Shown here: piece after piece, positions 16,170 through 24,893 of the stretch
Layout of the letters: every line of letters starts with the position of its first letter
How positions within the stretch are numbered: position 1 is the stretch's first letter
Source: Chitinophaga pinensis
GTDB lineage: Bacteria > Bacteroidota > Bacteroidia > Chitinophagales > Chitinophagaceae
Reading direction: 5' to 3'
NCBI GenBank assembly: GCA_945872815.1
Contig: CAMCAY010000022.1
Location: 1 to 33,478 of the forward strand
DNA: 33,478 bases
Program-made: the position numbers and the translations under genes
Notes under the pieces: model-generated
Databases searched by the model: none
Told to the model about the DNA's origin: nothing
What the model saw: the letters and a program-made list of their open reading frames with translations, nothing else

Positions 16170-16646
16170 ATGAATTATATGAAGATCAATTGGTTTCTTT
16201 TATTGGTGACTTTATTTCTTTTTTCATGTAATAAAGATAAATTTACAACAACACCCCAAATTTCGTTCAGATCACTCACGCCTAATTTTTGGCTGAGCAG
16301 TAACTTCAATTATTTCAATGGTCCCGTACTTTCTATTCAATTAACTGATTTGGAAGGAGATTTTGGAATAAACCCTGGAAAAGACACATCCTTTGTTTAC
16401 GTTAAAAATATTACCGTACCGCCTTATGATCTCGATTCATTTAGATTCCCGGATTTAAGTGAGATCAGCAATAAAAAAAATCTCAATATTCAGGTTGATG
16501 CTATTATTAATCGTGTGAGATGTTCTGCCGGAACTATTTTCCCTTTGATAGATACTATTTTTTTTGAAGTATATGTGAAAGACTTTGCTAAAAATAAAAG
16601 CAATGTTATTCAGACTGGAACACCTCTTTATTTGTTGACACAATAA
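16170..16646 (+). CDS. Hypothetical lipoprotein
   Basis: The protein of 158 residues has a hydrophobic leader and the lipobox LFLFSC, with lipidated C20. The mature part of about 138 residues is rich in beta-type segments (VLSIQLTDLEGDFGINPGKD, DTIFFEVYVKDFAKN). LTDLEGDFG resembles strands of small Ig-like or cadherin-like domains in Bacteroidota lipoproteins, but I do not recognise a named family. An internal ATG at 16179 (MKINWFLLL) also gives a normal signal peptide. The stop TAA shares its last base with the ATG of the following membrane-protein gene, which implies coupled translation. Confidence 0.75.
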   Translation: MNYMKINWFLLLVTLFLFSCNKDKFTTTPQISFRSLTPNFWLSSNFNYFNGPVLSIQLTDLEGDFGINPGKDTSFVYVKNITVPPYDLDSFRFPDLSEISNKKNLNIQVDAIINRVRCSAGTIFPLIDTIFFEVYVKDFAKNKSNVIQTGTPLYLLTQ

Positions 16647-17473
16647 TGCGTTGGCTGAAATTTTTACTGAGTCATTCTCTTTTTGTTTCTCTTTGTGCTG
16701 CTGCACTTTCTTGTCAAACATCTATTCTTCTTCAAAAGCAGATTGATTGGTCTTTTTGTTCCTTGATTTTTTGGTTAACACTGGGAACCTATAATTTATA
16801 TTGGGGTTTGAGTAAATGGTCATTTGAAATAACATGTCCGAAAGTATTTTCTAACTACCTGATCAATATTATATTAATGGTTGTATCAACTGTGGCGTTG
16901 TTATTTTACCTGTCATTACTTTTTTCAATATGGCCATATTTAATCATTGCAAGCCTGTCAACTATTTTATATTGTCTGCCTTTAATTTACAAAGAATCAT
17001 TTGTCAAGTATAGAAAAATCGGTTTTATTAAAACGCTTTTACTGGCATTTACTTGGACTTTTGTAACCGTTGTTTTTCCAGCTCATTCTATTTTTGCAAC
17101 AAATTTCTTGGAGATATTTTTTGTATTTTCTTTTAGGTTTTTATTTTTATTGACCCTTTGTATCATTTTTGATTTACGAGATAGTAAAATTGACCTGTTT
17201 CATGGAATAAGAAGTTTGGCAACTGAATTAAGTAAACAGTCTGCTAATTTAATTATGGTGATAATATTTTTTCTTCAATTATTTGTGACTATTTTTTTTC
17301 TTAAATTTAAATTAGAAAACAGCCAATCGATCGTTCTTTTTACAACAGCAGTGTTATCAATAGGGTGTTATTTTTTATCTGCAATCAAAGAACGTAGCTA
17401 TTATTTTTACTATTTTTTGGTCGACGGCTTGATGTTGTTTTCAGCAATTGCAAGTTATATCGCAACTATTTAG
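16646..17473 (+). CDS. UbiA-like integral membrane protein, divergent
   Basis: The protein of 275 residues has seven to nine predicted membrane helices. The segment FDLRDSKIDLFHGIRSLAT (175-193) strongly resembles the second Asp-rich motif of UbiA prenyltransferases (DxRDxxxDxxxGxRTL), with D176, D179, D183, G187 and R189. At the place of the first motif (NDxxDxxxD) the protein reads TYNLYWGLSKW (48-58), which keeps only the Asn. Either the substrate differs or the prenyl-diphosphate chemistry is lost. The gene overlaps the upstream lipoprotein stop by 1 nt and precedes the M42 peptidase by 25 nt, so it sits in the middle of one transcript. The UbiA assignment is a motif-based judgement. Confidence 0.75.
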   Translation: MRWLKFLLSHSLFVSLCAAALSCQTSILLQKQIDWSFCSLIFWLTLGTYNLYWGLSKWSFEITCPKVFSNYLINIILMVVSTVALLFYLSLLFSIWPYLIIASLSTILYCLPLIYKESFVKYRKIGFIKTLLLAFTWTFVTVVFPAHSIFATNFLEIFFVFSFRFLFLLTLCIIFDLRDSKIDLFHGIRSLATELSKQSANLIMVIIFFLQLFVTIFFLKFKLENSQSIVLFTTAVLSIGCYFLSAIKERSYYFYYFLVDGLMLFSAIASYIATI

Positions 17474-17498
17474 TTAATTTGTCTATTAAATCAATTTT

Positions 17499-18608
17499 AT
17501 GGCAAAATCTGTAAAGAAAAAATCAATCATTGGTGATACATCTTATACCTTTTTAAAAGAGTACATCAACAATCCTTCCCCGGTTGGATTTGAAAGCAGT
17601 GGTCAGAAAATCTGGATGAAATATTTGAAACCTTATGTGGATGAAATGTTTACCGATCCTTATGGAACTGCAGTTGGTGTTATAAACCCAAAAGCGACTT
17701 TCAAAGTCGTTATTGAAGCGCATGCAGACGAGATTAGTTGGTTTGTGAATTATATTTCCTCTGAAGGATTGATTTATTTAAAAAGAAACGGAGGTGTTGA
17801 CCATCAGATAGCGCCATCTATGAGAGTATTGATTCATGGTAAGAAGGGCGCAGTGAAAGCAGTATTCGGTTGGCCTGCTATTCATACCAGACTCAGTAAC
17901 AATGACTCAAAAGAACCTCAGCCAAAAGTGGACAATTTGTTCCTGGATTGCGGAGCAAGAAATAAAAAAGAAGTTGAAGCCCTTGGTATACACATTGGCT
18001 CTGTTGTAACTTATGAAGAAGGATACGATGAACTTGCTAATGGATTTTTAATAGGAAGAGCTTTTGATAATCGAATAGGAGGGTTTATGATTGCTGAAGT
18101 TGCTAGATTATTAAGTCTCAACAAAAAGAAACTACCGTTCGCGTTATACATTGTAAATGCCGTTCAGGAAGAAATTGGTTTAAGGGGAGCGGAAATGATT
18201 GCACGCAGGATAAAGCCTGATGTGGCCATTATTACAGATGTTACACACGACAGCACCACACCTATGATCAATAAGATTATTGAGGGAGAATGCAAATGTG
18301 GACAAGGTCCTTCATTGTGTTATGGTCCAGCTGTTCATAATAAATTGCTTGATTTTGTTCAAAATGTAGGCAATAAAACAAAAATCCCGTTTCAATTAAG
18401 AGCTATCAGCAGAAGTACCGGTACCGATACAGACTCTTTTGCTTATGCTAATGATGGTTGTCCTTCTGTATTGATTTCTATTCCACTGAGATATATGCAT
18501 ACTACCGTAGAAATGTTGCATAAGGATGATATTGAAAATACGGTTAAGCTGATGTATGAATCCTTATTGGCATTAACACCCAAAACCAATCTAAGTTATT
18601 TCAATTAA
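17499..18608 (+). CDS. M42 family metallopeptidase (glutamyl aminopeptidase-like)
   Basis: The protein of 369 residues is a cytoplasmic, probably dodecameric, two-metal aminopeptidase. Visible metal and catalytic residues are H75 and D77 in EAHADEISW, bridging D190 in GRAFDNRIGG, the Glu pair in AVQEEIGLRGAE (E224, E225), D247 in ITDVTHDS and the late His of RYMHTTVEM. NPSPVGFES near 25-33 is the family's N-terminal signature. It shortens peptides left by proteases such as Lon, which is encoded next door on the opposite strand. The following small membrane-protein gene begins 8 nt later. Confidence 0.94.
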   Translation: MAKSVKKKSIIGDTSYTFLKEYINNPSPVGFESSGQKIWMKYLKPYVDEMFTDPYGTAVGVINPKATFKVVIEAHADEISWFVNYISSEGLIYLKRNGGVDHQIAPSMRVLIHGKKGAVKAVFGWPAIHTRLSNNDSKEPQPKVDNLFLDCGARNKKEVEALGIHIGSVVTYEEGYDELANGFLIGRAFDNRIGGFMIAEVARLLSLNKKKLPFALYIVNAVQEEIGLRGAEMIARRIKPDVAIITDVTHDSTTPMINKIIEGECKCGQGPSLCYGPAVHNKLLDFVQNVGNKTKIPFQLRAISRSTGTDTDSFAYANDGCPSVLISIPLRYMHTTVEMLHKDDIENTVKLMYESLLALTPKTNLSYFN

Positions 18609-18616
18609 TATTTTAA

Positions 18617-19093
18617 ATGGAAGATCAATTCAGTAAATACCTTCGTCTGTTTGGGAATATTTTATTCTCCTTTATTGGCTTTATTCTTCTGTCTGCATTA
18701 TTATTGTTAGGTCTTCGATTTTTGATGGGCGCATTGGATTACATGTCTTGGTTCAGTTATATTTATATGTGTTGTATGCTTTTACTTCCTGCCGGATTGT
18801 TTATCAGCGTTTACATGATTTTCTACAAACGAACCAAAAACCATCCAGTTAAAATTGTGCGACTATTATCAAATTTGCTTTTTGCAGTTGGAATTTTAAT
18901 ATGGATAGTTTTACTTGTAATTGACTTTGTCAATTTTTTCAAGAACGGATATCAGGACATTGGTAAATATTTTAGCTATCAATTGTTGCCACTGACTTCC
19001 AATGTAGCAGTGGTATTTTTAACGGGAGTCATGCAAGCGCTTACAACTGCTAAAGAAAAAGATTGGATGGAAAAACATGCCGACAATAAATAG
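18617..19093 (+). CDS. Small integral membrane protein, unknown function
   Basis: The protein of 158 residues has four clear hydrophobic segments (about 13-36, 43-68, 83-107 and 124-143) separated by short basic loops such as YKRTKNHPVK. There is no signal peptide or recognised domain. It follows the M42 gene by 8 nt and ends the four-gene transcript; its stop codon lies inside the loop of the terminator hairpin. A function cannot be assigned. Confidence 0.8.
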   Translation: MEDQFSKYLRLFGNILFSFIGFILLSALLLLGLRFLMGALDYMSWFSYIYMCCMLLLPAGLFISVYMIFYKRTKNHPVKIVRLLSNLLFAVGILIWIVLLVIDFVNFFKNGYQDIGKYFSYQLLPLTSNVAVVFLTGVMQALTTAKEKDWMEKHADNK

Positions 19094-19117
19094 AATTATC
19101 GGCATGTTTCGTGTTCT
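19071..19117. terminator. Bidirectional terminator shared by the M42 operon and lon
   Basis: AACATGCCGA (19074-19083) pairs with TCGGCATGTT (19099-19108). On the minus strand it runs into TTTTT (19071-19075) after lon, and on the plus strand into TTTCGTGTTCTTT. The 15-nt loop contains the stop of the upstream membrane-protein gene. Confidence 0.75.
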
Positions 19118-21514
19118 TTACATCAATGCGATGTCCAATACTTGAGTCATTGTTTTTACATAATGAAAATGAATGCCCGAAATAAATTTCGGATTGATTT
19201 CTTCCACATCTTTTTCATTTTGCCAGCACATAATGATTTCCTTTATACCTGAGCGCTTTGCTGCTAATACTTTTTCTTTTATTCCACCAACAGGAAGTAC
19301 TTGCCCGCGAAGGGTTATCTCACCTGTCATTGCAAGGAATGGCTTAATTTTTCTTCCGGTGAAAGCACTTGTCAATGCAGTCATCATGGTAATTCCTGCA
19401 CTGGGACCATCTTTTGGTACAGCTCCTTCCGGAACATGCACATGAACATTTTTAGATGTAAACAATGCAGGATCTATGCCTATTTTCTTTGCATTGGTTT
19501 GAACCCATGTTAAAGCGGTGCTGGCGCTTTCCTTCATTACATTACCCAGATTTCCGGTTAATTTTAATTCGCCTTTACCTTCACTTGTTTGAGCTTCTAT
19601 GAATAAGATGTCACCTCCTACATAAGTCCAGGCAAGTCCAACAGCCACGCCTGGCATATTGGCCATTTTATACAATTCATTGTTGAACTTTGATTTACCC
19701 AATATTTTTTCTATATCGGAAGTAGTAATCGTTGATTTTAGTTTTCCTTTTACTACCAGCTCTTTTGCCTGATAACGCATGATACTGGCAAGCAACCTGT
19801 CTAATTCACGAACGCCACTTTCTCTTGTATAATCTGCAATAATTTTTTCTATTACAGTATCATTCATTTTAAAGCTGTTCTCTTTCAAACCATGCATCAC
19901 TTTTTGTTTTGGTAGAAGATGCTGCTTGGCGATTTCAATTTTTTCTTCAATGGCATAACCGCTCAGGTCAATAATTTCCAAGCGGTCTCTTAATGCAGGT
20001 TGAATATTACTTAAATTATTGGCAGTAGCTATGAACAATACTTTGCTTAAATCATATTCCAATTCCAAATAATTATCATAGAAAGATTGATTTTGTTCTG
20101 GATCCAGTACTTCCAGTAAAGCAGAGGAAGGGTCGCCTCTATGATCACTTCCTACTTTATCAATCTCATCCAATATCATCACGGGATTGCCCGATTTTGT
20201 TTTACGGATTGATTGAATGATTCTTCCGGGCATAGCACCAATATAGGTTTTACGATGTCCTCGAATTTCACTTTCATCATGCAAACCACCCAAGCTAACC
20301 CTCACATATTTTCTGTTGATGGCTGTAGCAATGCTTTTACCTAAGCTGGTTTTACCGATACCGGGAGGGCCAATAAAACAAAGAATGGGACTTTTCATGT
20401 CGCCTTTTAATTTCAATACGGCCAAATATTCCAATATGCGTTCTTTGATTTTATCCATTCCGTAATGATCCTTATCCAATACTTTTTTTGCTTTTTTTAG
20501 GTCATAAGAATCTTCTGTGTATTCTTCCCATGGCAAATCAAGCAATAAATCGAGGTGATTGTAAATGACAGAATAATCGGGAGTGGATGGATGCATGCGT
20601 TCTAGTTTCTCAATACTTTTATTGAACATTTCTTTTGCCGCAGCCGTCCATTTTTTTGATTCTGCTTTTTTCATCATCTCTTTAACCTCAGCAGCATTTT
20701 CGCCACCTAATTCATCTTTGATAGCTTTCAACTGCTGTTGAAGAAAATAATCTCTTTGCTGTTTGTCTAATTCAGCCCTTGTTTTATTCGTTACTTTATT
20801 TTTTAATTCAGCATATTGTAATTCCGTGTGCATCAAACTCATTAATAGTTCTGCCCGCTCCTTTAAATTATTTATCTCAAGCAGTTGTTGTTTTTGTTTC
20901 AACTCACAGTTTAAATTACTGCTGACAAAATGTATCAGAAACGAAGGGTTTTCAATGTTCTTAAGTATGATGGCAGCTTCACTTGGAAGATTAGGAGATA
21001 GACTCACAATTTGTGAAGCAAGATCTTTAATACTGCTTATCATTGCATTAAAGTCTGGGTCGTCTTTTAAAGACTGCTCTTCAATTAATAATATCTTAGC
21101 CCTGAAATAAGGTTCTTCTGACGTGATTTGTTCAATTTTAAAGCGCTTTCTGCCTTGAATAATGATGGTAGTTCCTCCATCAGGCATTTTAATAAGCTTC
21201 ACAATTTTTGCTACCGTACCAATTGCTTCGAGATCAATTACAGCAGGTTCTTCAATACTGCTGTCTTTTTGTGTCACTACACCTATCAATTTGTCATGCT
21301 TGTATGCGTCGGTTGCAGCTTTGATACTTTTATCTCTTCCAACAGTTATTGGAATAACTACACCGGGAAACAAAACGGTATTTCGCAAAGGCAAAATGGG
21401 TAAATCACTCGGAATGGGCTCTGCATCTATACTTGCATCGTCTTCATTCAACGGAATTATCGGCATGAACTCCATTTCATCTTCACTACCTTGCATAAAT
21501 ATATTTTTATTCAT
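19118..21514 (-). CDS. lon: ATP-dependent protease Lon
   Basis: The protein of 798 residues is a LonA-type hexameric AAA+ serine protease for damaged and regulatory proteins. It has an N-terminal substrate domain (LPILPLRNTVLFPGVVIP), a coiled-coil linker, Walker A GPPGIGKTS and Walker B VMILDEIDK. The protease domain has catalytic S705 (PKDGPSAGI) and K748 (GGIKEKVLAAKR); numbers are counted back from the C-terminus. The length is normal for LonA. It is monocistronic: its own -7 element (21543-21550) lies 28 nt before ATG, and the terminator is shared with the convergent operon. No CIRCE or other heat-shock operator is visible upstream. Confidence 0.97.
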   Translation of the reverse strand: MNKNIFMQGSEDEMEFMPIIPLNEDDASIDAEPIPSDLPILPLRNTVLFPGVVIPITVGRDKSIKAATDAYKHDKLIGVVTQKDSSIEEPAVIDLEAIGTVAKIVKLIKMPDGGTTIIIQGRKRFKIEQITSEEPYFRAKILLIEEQSLKDDPDFNAMISSIKDLASQIVSLSPNLPSEAAIILKNIENPSFLIHFVSSNLNCELKQKQQLLEINNLKERAELLMSLMHTELQYAELKNKVTNKTRAELDKQQRDYFLQQQLKAIKDELGGENAAEVKEMMKKAESKKWTAAAKEMFNKSIEKLERMHPSTPDYSVIYNHLDLLLDLPWEEYTEDSYDLKKAKKVLDKDHYGMDKIKERILEYLAVLKLKGDMKSPILCFIGPPGIGKTSLGKSIATAINRKYVRVSLGGLHDESEIRGHRKTYIGAMPGRIIQSIRKTKSGNPVMILDEIDKVGSDHRGDPSSALLEVLDPEQNQSFYDNYLELEYDLSKVLFIATANNLSNIQPALRDRLEIIDLSGYAIEEKIEIAKQHLLPKQKVMHGLKENSFKMNDTVIEKIIADYTRESGVRELDRLLASIMRYQAKELVVKGKLKSTITTSDIEKILGKSKFNNELYKMANMPGVAVGLAWTYVGGDILFIEAQTSEGKGELKLTGNLGNVMKESASTALTWVQTNAKKIGIDPALFTSKNVHVHVPEGAVPKDGPSAGITMMTALTSAFTGRKIKPFLAMTGEITLRGQVLPVGGIKEKVLAAKRSGIKEIIMCWQNEKDVEEINPKFISGIHFHYVKTMTQVLDIALM

Positions 21515-21542
21515 AATCTATTGGATAAGTAAGTCAATTTGA

Positions 21543-21550
21543 CAAAATTA
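21543..21550 (-). promoter_or_regulatory. -7 element of lon
   Basis: TAATTTTG on the minus strand, 28 nt upstream of the start codon. No -33 TTG is seen at the usual distance. The remainder of the 205-nt lon-cca gap holds nothing else I can support. Confidence 0.55.
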
Positions 21551-21705
21551 ATTGGTTAAATTCAATTTTTTTCAGGAAGTTATATTAGTCAACTATAATG
21601 CCAATTTTGAATGAAAAATATAATTTACGTTCAACAGATTATAATAAATCAACCGACCAATATAACACTAAACTCATCATGGATATTTCTTTCCTTCATA
21701 AATAC

Positions 21706-21713
21706 TACTTTTG
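21706..21713 (+). promoter_or_regulatory. -7 element of cca
   Basis: TACTTTTG matches TAnnTTTG and ends 6 nt before ATG 21720. The in-frame TTG at 21711 is part of this box and so cannot be the start codon. The predicted leader is about 2 nt. Confidence 0.65.
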
Positions 21714-21719
21714 CCCACG

Positions 21720-23165
21720 ATGTACATTCAATTAAATGATTTTGAAAAACAGTTACTGGAAAAGATAGCATCAGCTGCAGGTAAACTAGGTGTGGAAACC
21801 TTTGTGGTTGGTGGCTTTGTTCGTGATAAAATACTAGGGAGAAAAACCAAGGATATTGATATTGTTTGTGTTGGAGATGGGATAGCATTGGCTGAAGAAG
21901 TTGCTTTGTTATTTACTCCCATTCCAACTGTAAATTTTTTTAAAAATTTTGGTACTGCACAAATTAAAATAAAAGATTCTGATTCTCAAGCTGAAGATGA
22001 AACTACAGCATCTTTTATTGAAATTGAATTTGTGGGTGCCCGAAAAGAAAGTTATGATTTCAACAGCAGAAACCCGGTAGTAGAAGCAGGTACTTTGTCA
22101 GATGATCAAAACAGAAGAGACTTTACCATTAATGCACTGGCGGTAAGTTTGAATAAAAATGACTTTGGTTGTTTATTGGATTCATTCGGTGGGGTGGAAG
22201 ATATAAAAAACAAAATTATTAAAACGCCTCTCACACCCGAAGAGACCTTTAATGACGACCCTTTGAGAATGATGAGAGCAATCCGTTTTGCTGCTCAATT
22301 GGATTTTTTCATTGAAGAAAATACGCTACAGGCAATCAGTAAAATAGCCAAAAGAATAAAAATCATCAGTGGAGAAAGAATTGCTGATGAACTCAATAAA
22401 ATATTACTTTCTGCAAAACCTTCTGTTGGATTTGATTTGCTTTACAAAACAGGTTTATTGCAACTTATTTTTCCTCAAATGACAGCATTGGCTGGAGCTG
22501 AATATATTGATGGTAAAGGTCACAAAGATAATTTCTATCATACCCTGCAAGTATTGGACAATATATCCCAAACAACCGATGATCTGTGGTTGAGATGGGC
22601 AGCGGTTCTGCATGATATTGCCAAACCCGCGACTAAAAAATTCGAAGAAGGCCATGGATGGACATTTCATGGACATGAAGTGGTAGGAGGTAGAATGGTT
22701 CCTAAGATATTTGTTCAATTGAAATTGCCTCAAAACGAAAAAATGAGATTCGTTCGTAAAATGGTGGAGCTTCATTTAAGACCCATCAGTCTCACAAAAG
22801 ATAATATAACGGATGCGGCTATACGAAGATTGATTTTTGATGCAGGAGAAGACCTTGAATCACTTTTTTTATTGTGTAAAGCAGACATCACTTCTAAAAA
22901 CAAGGAAAAAGTAAAGCGCTATCTTTCTAACTTTGAAATGGTGATGCAAAGATGTGCAGAAGTGGAAGAGAAGGATCATATCAGGAACTGGCAACCACCT
23001 GTAACAGGTGAAATGATAATGGAGTATTTTAAACTTCCTCCAAGCAGAAATGTGGGCATCATTAAAAATGCTATCAGGGAAGCCATTTTGGATGGAGTGA
23101 TACCAAATGAATACGATGCGGCTCACGCATTTATGGTAGAAAGTGGCAAAGCACTGGGACTCTAA
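21720..23165 (+). CDS. cca: CCA tRNA nucleotidyltransferase with HD domain
   Basis: The protein of 481 residues has a class II nucleotidyltransferase head (FVVGGFVRDKILGR at 28-41, metal ligands in DIDIVC at 45-50) and the RRDFTINALA motif. PLRMMRAIRFAAQL follows in the neck, and then an HD phosphohydrolase domain with the HD pair at 298-299 (AAVLHDIAKPA). It adds or repairs the 3' CCA of tRNAs. It has work to do in this genome: the tRNA-Lys gene at 210-282 does not encode CCA. Poly(A) polymerases share the head, but the HD-containing form is typical of Bacteroidota CCA enzymes. It heads a run of tRNA-related genes. Confidence 0.92.
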   Translation: MYIQLNDFEKQLLEKIASAAGKLGVETFVVGGFVRDKILGRKTKDIDIVCVGDGIALAEEVALLFTPIPTVNFFKNFGTAQIKIKDSDSQAEDETTASFIEIEFVGARKESYDFNSRNPVVEAGTLSDDQNRRDFTINALAVSLNKNDFGCLLDSFGGVEDIKNKIIKTPLTPEETFNDDPLRMMRAIRFAAQLDFFIEENTLQAISKIAKRIKIISGERIADELNKILLSAKPSVGFDLLYKTGLLQLIFPQMTALAGAEYIDGKGHKDNFYHTLQVLDNISQTTDDLWLRWAAVLHDIAKPATKKFEEGHGWTFHGHEVVGGRMVPKIFVQLKLPQNEKMRFVRKMVELHLRPISLTKDNITDAAIRRLIFDAGEDLESLFLLCKADITSKNKEKVKRYLSNFEMVMQRCAEVEEKDHIRNWQPPVTGEMIMEYFKLPPSRNVGIIKNAIREAILDGVIPNEYDAAHAFMVESGKALGL

Positions 23166-23244
23166 TTAATCAAATTTCTATTACATTAAGTATTTTCCAA
23201 GTTGTTAATTCGTTAATTCCTTTTCAAACAATCCTATTTTTTAT

Positions 23245-23252
23245 TATTTTTG
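23245..23252 (+). promoter_or_regulatory. -7 element of the PRiA4_ORF3-domain gene
   Basis: TATTTTTG ends 3 nt before ATG 23256, so the transcript should begin at or next to the start codon. An in-frame TTG at 23250 lies inside the box. Confidence 0.6.
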
Positions 23253-23255
23253 ATT

Positions 23256-23822
23256 ATGGCCATTTTAAAATTCAGAATCTACTGGGAAGAGGATGAAAGT
23301 GTTTACAGAGACATTGCTATCAAACATCAGCATACTTTTCTTGATTTACACCATGCTATTTTAAAAAGTTATGAATTTGACAGCAAGCATGCTGCTACAT
23401 TTTATAAAAGCAATGATTCCTGGCAAGAAGGAAAAGAAATTTCATTGGAAAAATATGATAAGTCATACAAGGTAGAACCTTTGATTATGAGCGAAGTCAA
23501 TATTGGTAGTCAGATAGCAGATCCTAATCAAAAATTTATTTACGAATATGATTTTGTGAAAAACTGGCGATACATGATTGAGCTAATACATGTAGAGAAA
23601 GAAGCCGACAAAAAAATGGAGTATCCCTGCTGTGTAAGAATAGAAGGATTGGGGCCATCTCAATATGGAACCAAAGGATTGATAGACAGCCGCCTGGCTG
23701 AAATGGAAGAAAAATATGATTTACATCCCGAAGCCATGAATGATGGATTTGGTGAAGAAGGTGACGAAGAATCCGAATCATCAGAGGAGTTTACATCCGA
23801 TGATGCCGGTGACGAATTTTAA
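23256..23822 (+). CDS. PRiA4_ORF3-domain protein with acidic tail
   Basis: The protein of 188 residues looks like the family named after plasmid pRiA4b ORF-3, also labelled IS1096 passenger TnpR-like. Supporting segments are LKFRIYWEEDESVYRDI (4-20), TFLDLHHAILKSYEFD, YEYDFVKNWRYMIEL and YPCCVRIEGLGPSQYG. The last 27 or so residues are almost entirely Asp, Glu, Ser and Gly (GEEGDEESESSEE), a disordered acidic tail. Despite the name there are no inverted repeats or transposase here. The function of the domain is unknown. Its place between cca and miaA suggests, without proving, a link to RNA metabolism. Confidence 0.82.
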   Translation: MAILKFRIYWEEDESVYRDIAIKHQHTFLDLHHAILKSYEFDSKHAATFYKSNDSWQEGKEISLEKYDKSYKVEPLIMSEVNIGSQIADPNQKFIYEYDFVKNWRYMIELIHVEKEADKKMEYPCCVRIEGLGPSQYGTKGLIDSRLAEMEEKYDLHPEAMNDGFGEEGDEESESSEEFTSDDAGDEF

Positions 23823-23876
23823 TTTTTTACTCAATTATTATATTGTTTGGAGTTCTTCACAAACTCACAAAACAAC

Positions 23877-24782
23877 ATGAAAAAAAAGACTTGTATAATA
23901 ATAGCCGGCCCCACGGCTGTTGGGAAAACCACTGCTGCCATTGAATTGGCAAATTATTACTCCACTGAAATTATTTCTGCAGATAGCCGACAGTGTTATA
24001 AAGAGCTTAATATTGGAGTAGCTAAACCTTCTCAAGATGAACTAATAAGTGTTCGGCATTATTTTATTGATTCTCATTCCATTCATGATTCTATTAATGC
24101 GGCTGATTTTGAAAAATATGCATTGGATGCTGTTGAAAAGATTTTTTCGAAATCAGATATTGCCGTCATGGTAGGAGGAACAGGCTTGTACATAAAAGCG
24201 TTCTGTGAGGGATTAGATCAAATTCCTGCAGTCAATCCAGATATTAGAAATTTCGTTGTTGCTCAATATAATCTCCTTGGAATGGAATGGCTGACAAAAG
24301 AACTGAAGGACAAGGACCCCATTTACTGCAAAGTGGGTGAAATGCAAAATCCTAGAAGAATGATGAGGGCATTGGAAGTAATGTTATCTTCCGGTCATTC
24401 CATTGTAAATTACCAATCACACCATTCTGTGAATAGGGATTTTAATATTGTCAAGATAGGTATAGAATTGCCAAGAGATATTTTATATGAACGCATTAAT
24501 AAACGGGTGGACGAAATGATTGATAAAGGCTTAGTGAGTGAAGCTGAAAAATTGCTTTCTTTCAAATACCTGAATGCATTACAAACAGTAGGATACAAGG
24601 AACTATTCGATTGTTTTGATGGCAAAATTACAGAAAAAAGGGCCATTGAATTAATCAAACAAAATACCAGGCATTATGCTAAAAGGCAAATGACCTGGTT
24701 TAAAAAAGATACTGCATTCAATTGGGTTCGGCCTGATGTTTCAAGCATTAAGACCTATATTGATCAATCAGTTCATTTTTAA
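23877..24782 (+). CDS. miaA: tRNA dimethylallyltransferase MiaA
   Basis: The protein of 301 residues transfers a dimethylallyl group to N6 of A37 in tRNAs reading UNN codons. Motifs are the P-loop GPTAVGKT (11-18), SADSRQCYKELNIGVAKPS (34-52) with catalytic D36, GGTGLYIKA, the NPRRMMRALEV helix, and GYKELFDCF near the C-terminus. The reading frame is open to a TTG at 23847, but ATG 23877 gives the conserved N-terminus (MKKKTCIIIAGPT). It is 54 nt after the PRiA4_ORF3 gene. A loose -7-like TATTGTTTG with one extra base (23841-23849) may provide separate transcription. Confidence 0.95.
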   Translation: MKKKTCIIIAGPTAVGKTTAAIELANYYSTEIISADSRQCYKELNIGVAKPSQDELISVRHYFIDSHSIHDSINAADFEKYALDAVEKIFSKSDIAVMVGGTGLYIKAFCEGLDQIPAVNPDIRNFVVAQYNLLGMEWLTKELKDKDPIYCKVGEMQNPRRMMRALEVMLSSGHSIVNYQSHHSVNRDFNIVKIGIELPRDILYERINKRVDEMIDKGLVSEAEKLLSFKYLNALQTVGYKELFDCFDGKITEKRAIELIKQNTRHYAKRQMTWFKKDTAFNWVRPDVSSIKTYIDQSVHF

Positions 24783-24840
24783 TATTGATTTTCTTTGGCT
24801 TATCTATGCGAACTATAAAAGAAATCTACCTCGAAGTAGT

Positions 24841-24848
24841 TACTTTTG
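24841..24848 (+). promoter_or_regulatory. -7 element of proS
   Basis: TACTTTTG matches the consensus, 45 nt before ATG 24894. No TTG is seen at -33. Confidence 0.5.
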
Positions 24849-24893
24849 CAGAGATTTTATTGATGTAATACTGAATTTGATAAAAATATAATT

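Noticed and set aside
20763-21542. Several 70-126-codon frames antisense to lon
   Set aside because: All lie opposite the conserved Lon N-terminal domain, with no independent start signals.
23256-23822. Mobile element suggested by the IS1096/pRiA4 family name
   Set aside because: There are no inverted repeats, target duplications or transposase; the gene sits in a regular housekeeping context.
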